A DNA stretch of 64,000 nt, taken from the NCBI GenBank assembly GCA_019843655.1, contig JACDQD010000002.1, positions 15,337,154-15,401,153 of the forward strand. The letters run 5' to 3'. Shown in pieces: positions 51,350-63,700 of this stretch. How positions within the stretch are numbered: the stretch's first letter is position 1; each line of letters starts with the position of its first letter. This DNA is from Lethocerus indicus (Eukaryota; Arthropoda; Insecta; Hemiptera; Belostomatidae). The notes under the pieces are model-generated. The model had not been told where the DNA came from. It saw nothing but the letters and a program-made list of their open reading frames with translations, and did no database searches. The position numbers and the translations under genes were made by a program.

Positions 51350-52446
51350 GGCGCCGAGCGTTCTCAGGTCGAAACCGAGCCGAAATGGGGGGATATTGCT
51401 GATGGAGAAGTATTTTACAGCTATCTTGTTGAAAATCATATCGATACTTCATGGAATATTGAACCTGTTCGAATGGATTAGTACAAAAATAGTAGTTCGA
51501 TATTTGGAAAATGTTTTTCGTAACAGTGACAACAATAATAGAATATCTATAAAACTGCATTTTATACGGGAACAAACGTCCTGGCTGAATTCTGATGAGT
51601 ACAGCTGGGCTCTTTTCATGTAATCCGTTGAGATGCAGTTAAAGGAAAATTGAGTTTGCCAACGGGATTCCAACCGGGGCCGACGCGTTTTCACCGCTCC
51701 GCTTTAAGTGAAGGGACGTCCCCGTCATCCGGACATTTCAACTGATTTAAAGATAAGCTCGTAAACTCCAAGTCAAGAGTCATTATTACTCATTATAATA
51801 TCGCGAATAATTCATCCTCATCCCGCGCTATTTTTAAGGACGCAATTATCCTTAATATAGATTTGGTAGAAGCGAAAGACTGGCACAGAAACAGTTGCTT
51901 GAGCAACACACGCACACACACATCGTCATATAAAGACCTCTATTATCCGGATCCAAATTGATCGAACTCGTGATCATAACCAATCAATTACGCCGGAAAT
52001 CCATTCCCGTTGGATTTACGAGTCTAATTTTCTTTTAATTAGCGCGGCACTTTTATACTCGAGTTGAGGCAAGAAATAAAATATTTAAATATCGTAATCG
52101 GTCGCGCTTCCCCCCTAACTCACGTTCGATCTGGCCTAATTAGTGGACCGAATTCAGAATCGAGGTTTCTCCCCTGGTCCTATGTCCGTCGAGGACCACT
52201 TTTAATAACACGGTTTAACAACTTATTTAATTAACCGATATGGCAGACTTAACGATAAATAAAAAAGTTCAATGATATACAACCCGGATATTTTATTTAT
52301 TACGTTTTTAAGCCGTCATTCGTTTCCATTATACTAAGAAAATGGAGAGAGATTATCGATCTATAAAATTTATGTTATGTGTATTATATGTTAATGCTAT
52401 TTTAAAATATTAAAAATAGAGTATTACTTCTATATAATATAATATT

Positions 52447-52450
<4 letters not shown>
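51350..52450. other. Mixed block with TAATTAG words
   Basis: GC-rich parts lie at 51660-51730 and 52090-52200, separated by AT-rich DNA. Overlapping 75-81 codon frames at 51342-51694 on both strands are mutually exclusive and unrecognised. No gene is supported. Confidence 0.35.
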
Positions 52451-52491
<41 letters not shown>

Positions 52492-52498
52492 TTTGGTA
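52451..52498. repeat. (AT)n microsatellite
   Basis: A pure AT array of about 48 bp set in a wider AT-only stretch. Confidence 0.95.
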
Positions 52499-54779
52499 TA
52501 TTTGGTGACAGTCAATCAGTATATTAGAATACTTAATCTCTATTGTATAATTATGAACACTTTATTACTGTCAGTCTAAATCCATCTCCAAGATGTACAC
52601 GGTCATCAGAACATCCTCGAGTACATTGTCAACAAACTGGTCCATACTTTCTCAATATTCATCATTCGAATGCAATTCATGCTTATTCTCTCGATTTCTT
52701 AGCTCAAGCTGACATTTGGACGTCGGTTTCCATGGAACGCAGCACTATCCCATCAGACCACTCAGCCATGCCGCAGTTAGGACAAGGGCGTTAGCGTGTT
52801 CTCGATGTGAAAATAATTGGTCCAGTCCGGCTTTATTTATCGATTTATTTCTGAAACAAAAACTGTAATCACATTTATGACAACGTCTAATTATTTGTAA
52901 ACAGTCGCTCATTAGTTTCACAGCTAAAGTTTAATTTGTACCAGGTCTAAGAGTTGAATGAATATTTATTTTAATGGCTCATCAACGGATAACAGCATTA
53001 TTTACAAATGCTACCACCCGTTCTATAAGTTCGGAAAGTGCAGAAATATCCCATGGTTAATTTGCCGGAGTGAGTTGTATAGGAGAGTCGACGACCGGCA
53101 GGGTATATTCATATTTAGTAAATGGACGGCGTTCTCTGCCACGTGAATTTATACGACACGAACGTTCCGGCCGTCCCGACCTTATTCCATTAGTGGTATT
53201 TTTCATCGTTCAACTTTATTGCGGTACACTTTCTTTTTTACCCCCTTTTCCGTAAAGGCGAAAAAAATGACGTCCGTTTTATCGAACCGGAAACCGATTC
53301 GAATGGCGGCGGGTATTTATTTTACGCCTAGCATTAAATTTAATTTTAAATTAGCTTTAACCGGATCGTAGATGTTATTAATGAATTAGCTAGCCGGCCG
53401 TCCCATCCGGGCCGCGACATCTCGATCATTCCCAATTAGGTTGGAAGCGCTTTGAAAGAGCATGAATCACTTAATTGTGCTTATTCGTAACTTGGTAGTG
53501 CGTAAATCGTGAAAGGACTCTACTTTTTCTAACCGTCGTTCCCTTTAGGAAATGAAAACTTACTCTTGTATTAATGCAAGTCACATTTACATAGTTCTGA
53601 ATTTATTACACGAGAACGGTTTCTGATAAATGATAGACGCGAAATAAAGACAAAATCATTATTATTCACCATAATGAAAAAAAAATCACAAATCGTCTAA
53701 TATATACTAATTCTGTATAATTAATAATTGTTGATAACAGGTCCATATACCATATCCATATGTTCGTCCATATATGTTGACGATGTTGACTACATAACAT
53801 CTATAAAATTTATCCATTGATTCATCTATTAACAAATAAATGTTCAATAGTTAAATATTAATAAGAACTCGTAAAATGAGGAGGGGAATTTTATTTGTTG
53901 TAGTTCGATTATTTTTACATTAATTCGATATAATATGCCAAAACGATTCATCGTAACTCGGGGAGCTTTCTGGTGGAAATTGGAGTTTGTACCAGTGTGG
54001 AAAAATGGGCACAGGCTATGTTCGTAAAAAATATAATCCGAGTAGTATACCGCCTTCGAAAAAGGAAGTAATCGTAAAACCTGCTGCCAATAAAACTCTA
54101 CGGTCTACTAAATGGAAAATATAAAAAAAACTCATCTAGGACATCGTGGGGGGAAAAGAGCTACGCTGACACGATGCCGCAGAAAAACGTCTGACATATA
54201 TCCACGCGATGAGTTAACAAAACGCGGGATAGCTTTTTGACCTTTTGATCTTTTTCGAAGCTAACTAACAGGTTACGAGCTGTAATTTGCAAAGTACGCC
54301 GTGTATTTGACTTCCCGTCGCCCTGCTTACCTTTGTCAATAATTTAGTATGTTGAAATATACGGTTCTAAGGTTTTCTCAGGGCTTACATACGTAGTATT
54401 ATATTATATCGCTTTTATATACTCCGAATTCAAACGTATTATATGCCGAATATTTTCAGTGTTAATGGCAAAAATGCGCAGTTTTTCGGCAAATTTGTTA
54501 CAGACCTCTTCAGTGTATGTCGAGTGAATGAATACTACGATTGCATGAGAATGTAGAGCTTAAAATCTATCGACGTTTGTGAAATTTCACGAATTCATAT
54601 TCTATTCGCATCTTCGCCTCCGTCTTTTATCGTTAAGATATTTGCCTAAAATAATGTCAAAAGTTACATTTGGTTCGAATTAACTACCGTCGCAGGCATC
54701 ACGCCCGCACAGATGAGACCAAATTGTGACATCAAGAAATTAATGTCGTCAAACAACAAGGGTAAAGGTTCGTGGAAAA
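52499..54779. other. Non-coding stretch with a GC-rich centre
   Basis: The GC-rich part at 53030-53480 contains the 11-mer CCGGCCGTCCC twice (near 53167 and 53392). Between the copies lies a palindromic A/T patch (AAATTTAATTTTAAATT). A degenerate repeat of GTCCATAT words occurs at 53741-53790. The 83-codon frame at 52543-52794 is unrecognised. Confidence 0.35.
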
Positions 54780-55434
54780 GGGGCCGGGGGAAGTAATTTA
54801 TTCACGGTATTAGCAAGTCAAACATCGCGCACGGGTATGGAGCTGTTGTGAAGGGCGGGCCGGGGCCGCGGCGCCGGAGCCGGTCGGCGGCCCCAGTCAA
54901 GGGCAAAGGGATAAGAAGGGCTTTCGAGTGAATGAGAGAAAGAGAGAGTAATGGCTAGGAGGTAGGAAGAATGTGGGAGAGAAGAGAGAGAGAGAGAGAG
55001 AGAGAGGGATGGGGGGATGTCCATAAAACCTGTCCTCTATTAATGCAGTGGCCCGTTTTAATTAAACCCGAGTCAGCTGAAATTGGCTCTCTTTCTCTCT
55101 CATTGGCTCTCGACCCAATCGCCATCTCGCTCCAGTCGCTCACGCACGCACTGCCGGGCGGGTCTTTGCGGTCCGACCCTTCACTACCCGCTTTGACCCT
55201 TGTCCTCCTATCTGTACCCGCACACCGACTCAACGTCCGCTCTTCACATTGGAGGTTATCAATAACGAATTAAATTCCGTTGTTAATATCGAGATCCGCT
55301 TCTGGCCTTCAGACGTTCTGCACCCGTAGTTTGGAGCGAGAGAGCGATAGAAACGTAACGTTGGCACACCTTTGCCCCATATCGCAATATCCTTCCAACA
55401 AAACAGAGCAACTATAATAAGAAAAATGGCGGCC
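54780..55434 (+). promoter_or_regulatory. GA-rich promoter-like or Polycomb-response-like segment
   Basis: A CpG-rich start (54780-54900) leads into GAGAG-rich DNA, including (AG)12 at 54983-55006 and a second run at 54934-54948. TCTCTTTCTCTCTC follows on the other strand. The segment ends with AAAATGGCGGCC at 55423-55434, a Pho/YY1-type core that also places an ATG (55426) nine bases before a donor-like GTGAGT (55435). GAGA and Pho sites together characterise both insect promoters and Polycomb response elements. Which applies, if either, cannot be decided from sequence alone. Confidence 0.3.
54983..55006. repeat. (AG)n microsatellite
   Basis: Twelve uninterrupted AG units. It doubles as a cluster of GAGAG motifs. 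Confidence 0.9.
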
Positions 55435-58400
55435 GTGAGTACTATCCTCTAATAGAGCACTGAACCACGAAGTCAAATCGTTCTCCCTGTACGCATGTAC
55501 GAATGTACTTTTTTTTATATAATTATATATTTCTTCGGTAAAAGAGAGTAAAAGTCAACCACATTTTTCCGAATGTTATCCTTCGGATGATGTGTTTCGG
55601 ATCGATGGAGAAAGCGTGATAGAAGGAGTTTAAGTAAGTGAGATCGAGGTAGAGAGGTATTGCTGCCTTGGCCCGGGGCCTGTGTGTTCTCCGCGATGAA
55701 AACAAATTACAGGGCTGGGCAGGAACCCGATTGCTTGGACGTTCATTAACCGCTCGTTCAGAACAAGTAGAAATAAAAATCTCTTGGGAAGCAATTATTT
55801 CGGGGTGGTCTATTCTAGTCAATTAATAACTTTAAACCCATATAAATTCCCTTTCGAAAACTACGAACATTTCTTATATTCTAGCCAATGACATTCAAAT
55901 ATACTATTGTCCTTTTCGTCAGTATTTAGTTTAATTATCCCATTAAAAAAATACAAGCCCCATTATAAAAATTACAAGAACAACAACACAACACAAAAAT
56001 ACATGGGGCAAGAAATAGGTGACTAATCGGAAACAATAAATAAAACCTATTCGAAAGAGTAAAGTTATAACTCAAAGCTGGTGAACTCGAAGATAATTAT
56101 CCCCTAGCTCCTTTAATATTAATCCCCAAATTGTAGGCAGTTCATTGTGGACGATGATAGTGTACGCCATTCCCATCTTTGAAGGTCAATTCACTCGGGG
56201 TAAAAATTATAAACATCCTTACAAAGTCAAACAATTATAAAGTGAAAGATAAAAAACGAACCGGCCGTATCAGATAGTTCCTTCTAGTACCATTCCCTTA
56301 TATAACGGCTCGGAGATATTTGTCTTTGGGCGAGGGCCGTGTTAATCCGGCTTTGGAATAGACCAAGGAGTCTGAGGGTGGGTGGGGTGAACTGGAACGG
56401 GACGGCATTCCTTGAGGACACCGACAGCTAATCGCCGCAGACGTCCCTAATCCCGGCCACTCCGCGCCCACCGCTCCCTTTATTAATGTCTGCCCCAGAA
56501 AACAGTTCACAACAACTGTTGAGTCAAAATAAAATGGCGAGTACAGAGAGAATTAATTATTACGATTTAATATTAATTTATTCCATTTTATAAAAATATT
56601 TTTCATGTTTGGGTGGTTGCAATGGTTCCATTTTCAAGGGGACGTATTACGGAAGTAACTTTTGGTGTTTAATTATTCCATAATGTTTTCTTTATTTTAT
56701 TTTTGGATTCACAACTACAATTTTCTTTAGTGTATTTGGTCACAGTATTGTTATGGATTTTCTGGATTGTAACGAGGGGGACACTGTTGAATTATAGGAA
56801 TGCCTAAATAACTGTGTTAGGAAACGAAAAAACGCAAGATATCTCCCCCGTTTTAATTTCCAACTTCACAATGACCAAGGGACAACGTTCTTGAGGAATG
56901 CTTTTATTTCTGAAAATAAAATATTCAACGTTTCCTCGAAAAATAAGACTCCGCTGTTTAATAAACCCAAGTTAATGCGGTGCGGGAGAAATGGATTCGT
57001 GAAATGAATTTTAAAACGGCGTTTTATAGGCCCTAACAGGGGCATATTTTTAATGGCCGGCCGGCGGGTGATATTCGGCTTTATGGAGTGCTCGGTGTAC
57101 GGTGAAGATTGAGCCGAGAGGCTGTCGTCTCCATGGCGATCGCACGCCAATTCTTTCTCGTTTGTATTCGATGCGCTCGCCCCCAACCGGCGTCACTTGG
57201 GCGGCTCAAACGCCGGCCCATGATATCCACTTCATTTCCCGGACCCTCTAACACTTTCCAGCCCGCTAATACACTATTTTCACTCTGAGCTTCCCCAATG
57301 TAAATAATTTCCCTTCGGCCATCAAGTCCACTAACAACTATGCTAGAGGCCACCGGAGTAAGTGAGGTGTACCTTATTAGCTTTATAATAGTATAAACGT
57401 TTGTAATCTGAGATATTCCTAAAAAAAACATTACCTTAATATAAAGTACTTTCATTTGGTAACAGTGACGCGATAAAGATGCAAGGCCCTGGACCAAATC
57501 GGCAAATATCTCAAAAATTATATATTTTAAATCAGTGGTATAATAAAATCATTTAATGAGGTAGTGTTTAATTTCCTAATTTTATGCCTCTCACTATTGA
57601 CAAAAACTTGGAATATTAATTCAGATGAGACACACTCCGATTCACATATATGGAGGAAAACTTTGATGCCGAAAGCAGAAATGTTTATGTTTTATCTTTA
57701 TCTATTTTCGGTGATGGCCGAAATTATTTACTTTTGTTTTAAACTTTTTTTGAGTATTCTCTGTTTACATGTTGAATACTCAATAAATAATTTGACAATT
57801 TTTTTTCTACCTCCTCCTTGGCGGGCAGCTGAGAAAGCTCGGGCCGGTGCCCTCATATCGGAGTTTTCCACTTCACCACTTCATGCGGACGACTCAGGGT
57901 AATGATGTGCCTCATACTCTCGTTAAGGTGTAATGATGGACACCGAGTAGAGGGCTCGAAACCCAAAGTGGGCCCCCAGGGCCCCTCACCTTTCTACCTA
58001 CCTAAATCAGGGCAAATTCTGTCTCAACTTTGACCCCGTCCCTGTCAGAAACCCTATAACCGTATATTACCGAGTTCCTTTAAAACGCTCCGGGGCTACT
58101 TTCAGAAATAATAATAAACTTCGTCAAGTAATAAAAGACTAGTTTGTTCCAAGTTAAGCTTCAAATTTAAATTATTTTTGTACTAGTTGATATGGAAACT
58201 TTACATCGCTTCGAACATATTGCGTCGTAGTTATGGAACTGGATTCAATTCATTCTCTAATATCATTACTGATCATTGCGGATCTCCTCACAAATATTTT
58301 ATATTAATATTAACATTATACATACAGATAAATTTTATTTTTAACTGGAAATAAAATCATACCGGCGAATTGATTCAACCCTGCAGTTCTAAAAACATAA

Positions 58401-59430
58401 ATTTGCATCAAACGAAGACGAAATGGTAAGTTAACAGTTGTTGCCGTTATTCAGATAAGTCTGAATATTATTCAGAAACACTTGTAATTTACTCTTGCCT
58501 TATCCGCCAGTGTCAAAATTTGCTCGCCTATTCATGCATCGGCCGCATTTCTGAAGCCGGGTCTGAATCAGTTTTCTAACTTTATTAGCCGGATTTCAAC
58601 CTCGGAATACCTCCCAATTAATAGTTGGGCACGCCCAGTTTGTATGAAGTTGCGTGCATTGAGTTTCATGCTGGTTTTCCGACAGTTTCCTTGATGTATA
58701 ACAATACTAATTTACATTCTACAGATAATATTATACGCTGATATATTCTATAGAATATGGCATAACGAAGTAATGCGTTATTTTCGCACATTTCTGATAT
58801 AGACACAAATATTTCCTTGTATATTAAAATGTAAAATGTAACATTAATAGGCATAACGGTAATTTGAATGTATAAAAACATAACTAATTCAAGGAATATA
58901 GAGAGAAATGTAAATATGAAGCATTTATTGTTCCATATAAAAATATCAATACTGTAGATTCCTATATCAACTTTGAATAATTCATAAAAAACTTGCAATT
59001 AAATATGTTGTTTCAAACTGATACTGTTTTTATAATTAATCCCAGATAATGGAATAATTATTTCGTCGATACAAAATTAGGCCTTAAAAAAACTTGCTGT
59101 AGGGTGTTACCGCTAGATAACGTTCCATGCAGGAACGGGAAGATGAATAGGACCAACGTGAGTCCTAATATTATTTTCACAGGAAATCCTCAAATACTAT
59201 ATATATTATATATTTATACCTCACATAGACACATATTTGTAAATGATTAGATATATTCTTTTTTTCTATCGATCCAGTTAAATTTATTCTTGGAAGTTTG
59301 AGCAAACAGGTTTAATTGTAATAACGAATTAAATAAGTTAAAGTTATTATCATTCCACTTAAAGAACTAATATCGCAGATCTGTGTAATAGGGCAGAAAA
59401 GCTTAGCCCATATTTTTTACTAGGTCGGGA
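55435..59430. other. Non-coding stretch with scattered GC-rich patches
   Basis: GC-rich patches lie at 55640-55740, 56280-56490, 57030-57300 and 57810-58090. AAAATGGCG is at 56531-56539. At 58387-58425 a 39-nt interval is preceded by ACCCTGCAG and ends with GAAATG/GTAAGT, an exon-like but unconvincing pair of signals. Frames of up to 138 codons (minus, 57081-57497) lack recognisable domains. Confidence 0.35.
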
Positions 59431-60760
59431 GGGGAAACGGGAAGTTGTTGATTATACCCGGATATAACTTATCCCCAGGAGCGTTTCCAGGGAACGACAT
59501 CGGTAACATTGGTTGGTGGGGCCATAAAGATAGGGCGTACTAGAGACGGCTCTGTCGGTTGGAGGGGCACACTGAGCTGCGCCGCCTCCTCGACGCCTCC
59601 TTTTTCAAAGTGGACATGAAAAGAGGAAGGCCGGGTGGCAATTTTATTGGGGCTCCTTCCTCCCCCCTCCCCCACTGAGTTCGTCCTATCTGCATCCGGC
59701 ACGAAACTCTGCGGGGACACTCCCGTCCGGGTGTCGGTGTGGGTGCGATGGGGGGGGGCGGAAGTGACTCGCGCCCCAACCACAATTACGTATCTCCGCC
59801 CACACTCCGCCCAACTCTAGCCCATCGGGTCCAACTACCCGTTTCCGGACGGAACAGTTTTACCCGGGGTGAGAAATGAGTCGGAAGCGGTTAATTACGA
59901 AAGTAAAAGCTGGTAGTGCGGTTATTCTTTTCGAATCAGACCGTCACGTTCGTTCCGCCCGAGTGTGACTACCCTCGAAGGTATTCATTTCGGAACGTCC
60001 ATTCCGTTCACCGTACGGTCTTTAAAATAAATGAGACGTGAATTGCGCTCCTAGGGTTTCGCATTAACCTACCTGTTCCTCGCGGTGATTCCCGCTGCGG
60101 AGAACATTACCGAGTTAGGCCTTGCAACCGGTAATTTTCGTAAATGCTAAGCCGGTCGCAATTAAGGTCGGAGGTCTCGGTTGTAGTAATAATACAGTTG
60201 GGGCAGGCTCTTTATATCGCTCCGATATTTTTCCCGCGCCGTTAGTTTGTTGGTTTAAGCCCGTAGAGTAATTGCGCCCCGACGCCAATTAGTCCATTCC
60301 AGTCTATTCGAAATTCGATTAAATAAAATAAGGGCGACTCCGCCTCTCTCTACCGGCGATGTTAAATAATAAATAAATATTCCGCGCTCTTATTATGTTA
60401 ATGCTTTTGGTTTCTAAGTCAAGCGACCGACTTGTGTTTCTGGTCTTCAGGGAAAATTGAGGTCCACAGCCCGGTAGTGGGGGCGGATATCAGAGATGCG
60501 CGATGCGTAACCGGCCGAATAATGGCGGTGCCTCCTCGGAGACAGGGGAAACTCCTGCAGGAATTACACAATTCTGGATCTCCCGGTTTGGTTGTCGAGA
60601 GGAAAGGGGCTGCGGGCGCCCTTAGGCGGGACGTGATGGGAATGTTGGGCCTCCGTTTTGGAAACTTAACTTGGACCGAGATGCGGCGCCTGTTCCTCTT
60701 CCTACACGTCTCTACGGCCCTAGTGAACATCACTCTACCCGTTTATGTTGCCTTATAGTT
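59431..60760. other. Large GC-rich block, candidate regulatory element
   Basis: This is the longest GC-rich island, strongest at 59500-59830 and continuing to 60340 and 60440-60740. It contains a C run (CCTCCCCCCTCCCCC near 59656-59670) and a G run (59749-59757). Frames of 61-108 codons overlap on both strands in all phases, so none is credible as coding. No donor or acceptor pair is convincing. Confidence 0.3.
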
Positions 60761-63700
60761 CCGACTATGAATGTTAAATCGTGCAAAATAAACTTGCATA
60801 ACGATGAAAGAGAGATTCAGGTCATGTAAAAGAGACAACGACAACTTTTAAAAGCAGGAATGGAGTTTTAAGGTATTTTTTAAAGAAAAATTTTATTTGT
60901 AAATATCGTATAATCTTAGAATCTTATAATAGGCTCTTTAATAGTCAAGGCTTCCACTAAGTTGTTTTGAATGGCCAAATACGCGCTTACTTCACCGCTA
61001 TCACACTAGGGGCAAAATATGCTCAGGTGAACGGAGTTGTATAGACATATTTCTTTAGTATTGTGTGAGCTTATTTTTGATAAGAAAGGATTACCCTAAA
61101 ATGAACTTCGACAACCAGGATGTTTTTCTTCATTATAAATTCTCCAGGTTGAAGTATGCTGTTGAAATACTGACACAGACATTATTGGACTCTCTATTAA
61201 TTAAAAGCGTTCAACTTATTACCGATATAAATTGATCCGATCTCGCTTTGACCAGTTAAGCGGTAGAAACGAAACCTAAAAAGTTCATTTAAACGGGGAG
61301 AAACTAATTTCAAACGGGCGATGGAAAGGTTATTTGAATTCGAGGTGCCGGTGATTCTCAGTCTAAATCTATACTGTCGAATATATTCTGGAAGGTTATG
61401 TCAATAGAAATATCTTGGTGCTTACAAAAAAGGGATATTAAGAAATTTATTGCGATTCTAGTTTATGGTAACTGACTCACAAAATGTATGTAATAATTTT
61501 AGTGATATTCAATGAGCGTATTTACATGGTATTAATGTAGATACCTACCTTCTTACTCTTAATAATTTATGCGTGTTAACATTTAGTATCAGAAGGCTGC
61601 AACGAAATTTATATCATTTTGAAGAACAAATTAATCGTGATTGCGTTTCTTAATCAGGTGTTCATTCATTTACATTAAGTAGTTCATCAACGCTGACCAC
61701 CGAGGTTCAATCGTTTGGGGAGTCAGTTGGGGCTTAGCGAGTGATAATTGTCAGTATTTGATGCACTCGTTAATTGTTTGAGATATAGAGGGACGAGTAG
61801 AGGGACATGACACGTTGACTGATGGCCGGCCTCATCCGAGGGTGATCGATTACTTAACCGGCTCCCATACCCTACCAGCCCACTGAAAACCTCGCTACGC
61901 CACTCCGCTTCTTTTTCAACCTACACAACAGCTATTATCAGCTTCCCAGTTTTTGTCCCCTGCAATCCAGAAAAATCCTCCGCCGTTTCATTATAGTATA
62001 ATTCCCGTTTCGTGAAAAATTGTACGCTTTCATAAGAAATATATTTTTCGCGTTCTAAAACCCTGAGCTCTTAGCGTCATATGTCTCCAAAACGTTACTT
62101 GATTGTTTTCTTAAATTTATGGCTTTTACACAAGAAAATCGAGACGCATTCTCAATGTCAACGGTGTCATTATTTTCGACTTCCTCTAATGAGTTTCATA
62201 TTCTGCTTTTTGCTAGCCAATAGTGTAATTGAGAATCCATCGGAGTATGCTCCATCCAACAACCTTTGCGCTTCAGTACCTCTACCTTACAAAATGTCAT
62301 TCTTCTGATTCATTCGGAGCGATCAGATACCGGACTGGAGCGGATATTCCTTTAAAAATCTTAAAGTATTCATCATTATGCCATCATTCTTGCCATATTC
62401 GGACTGCAGATGTTTCATTCGATATGTCCCTGAGGGTTTGGAATAATGTCATTCCTGCGTTGTTTTATCTCCACTAGCCGTTTCGGTCCTACGCTAGGAC
62501 CGGTTTCGGTTTCTGTAACATAGCACAGAGGTTGGCCCATCAGACATGCGCAGATGTTCCACTAATGTTTTCGCTCGGCGAGCAGCAGAAACTAATTCAG
62601 TATGAAAAAACTATCGGGGAAGATCGAAAGAATGGTCACATTCCAAATGCTCTATGATCACACAAACGGTATCTTATATTATTCGACAATATAGTCCGCT
62701 ATAATTCTAGACGGCTCCACAAGTGTTCGTTCGTATTAGCGTCATATCTAATAGATATCTGCTTCTCATGTGTACCACATTGAACCATGAGCATTCAATA
62801 CTGACATTCATTTCAATTATTATAATCTCTTAATTGATTAAAAATTCATAGAAACAATTCATCTAAGTTACCAAATAACTTGTATTTTAAACCTCATAAA
62901 CTTGTCGCATAACAGCTTCTTATCAGCAGGAATATAACGTGAACAATATTAAGTTTGTCTATGACTACTTTACTCTGTATTTTTAAATATAAACAGGATA
63001 AATTCGCGGAAAGTGTGCCGAATCGCAAGTTCTCACATACCGTATAATTTGGCGATTGCAGAAGCTTTGTTCGAGTCGGTCTAAATACCGCTGAATCGGG
63101 CTCAGATCCGGAAAAGTTCAGGAACTTTGCTGGATTCCCGCTGAAAGGTTGGCCTAATCATCGATTGAGTGATGGAAGCGCAAAATGGTTTAATTGAATC
63201 TGGGCCCTGTGCCCGGTTCATTTTACGAATTGAACGGCCTGCACCTCCCCACTCCCCTTCAACCTTTCGACTCGCCCGCCTCACCAATCAACCGGAATAC
63301 CCGATTTTAAATGTCGAAAGGGTCCCCCGCTTTTGACCCATTAACCACCGTGTCGTCGTTCGTGGGGGACGCAGAAATAATTTATTTATTTATTCACTAT
63401 AAAAGCTTGGCCCGTATGAAGCGAATCCCCTCAGCACTGAAACGTGGTGAGCGAAACCAGTCCTGCATTTTTTCGAGCGCTATTCCTTTCATTCTACTTG
63501 ATACATGTCTTTTTCCTTCCGTTCTTCTTATAAAGCTTCTTCGCAAGTGGGAGGAGTCCATTTTTCTTACTTCTTTGTAGGAATACACATTTTTGAAGAC
63601 GGCGCTGAAATAATATTCGGCGGAATGGCGATTGGTACTTTTATAAGTCAACGTAACACTATAATAACACATCGGGTTTCTGGTCCAATACGGTGTAAAT

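Noticed and set aside
57081..57497. 138-codon minus frame
   Set aside because: No domain, no supporting splice signals, and it overlaps another minus frame in a different phase.
57559..57580. GAGGTAG, the let-7 seed, near 57559 and a similar GAGGTAGTA near 5859
   Set aside because: The bases after the seed do not match let-7, and no flanking hairpin of precursor size was found.
58387..58425. 39-nt exon-like interval ending GAAATG/GTAAGT
   Set aside because: The upstream CAG lacks a proper pyrimidine tract, and the interval is short with no other support.
60432..60758. 108-codon plus frame opposite a 104-codon minus frame
   Set aside because: Mutually overlapping open frames on both strands indicate stop scarcity. 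Neither shows a recognisable motif.
2410..63630. Apparent abundance of the six-base core ATGGCG/CGCCAT (Pho/YY1)
   Set aside because: The roughly 18 copies seen are close to the number expected from base composition. Only the longer AAAATGGCG form looked enriched and is reported separately.
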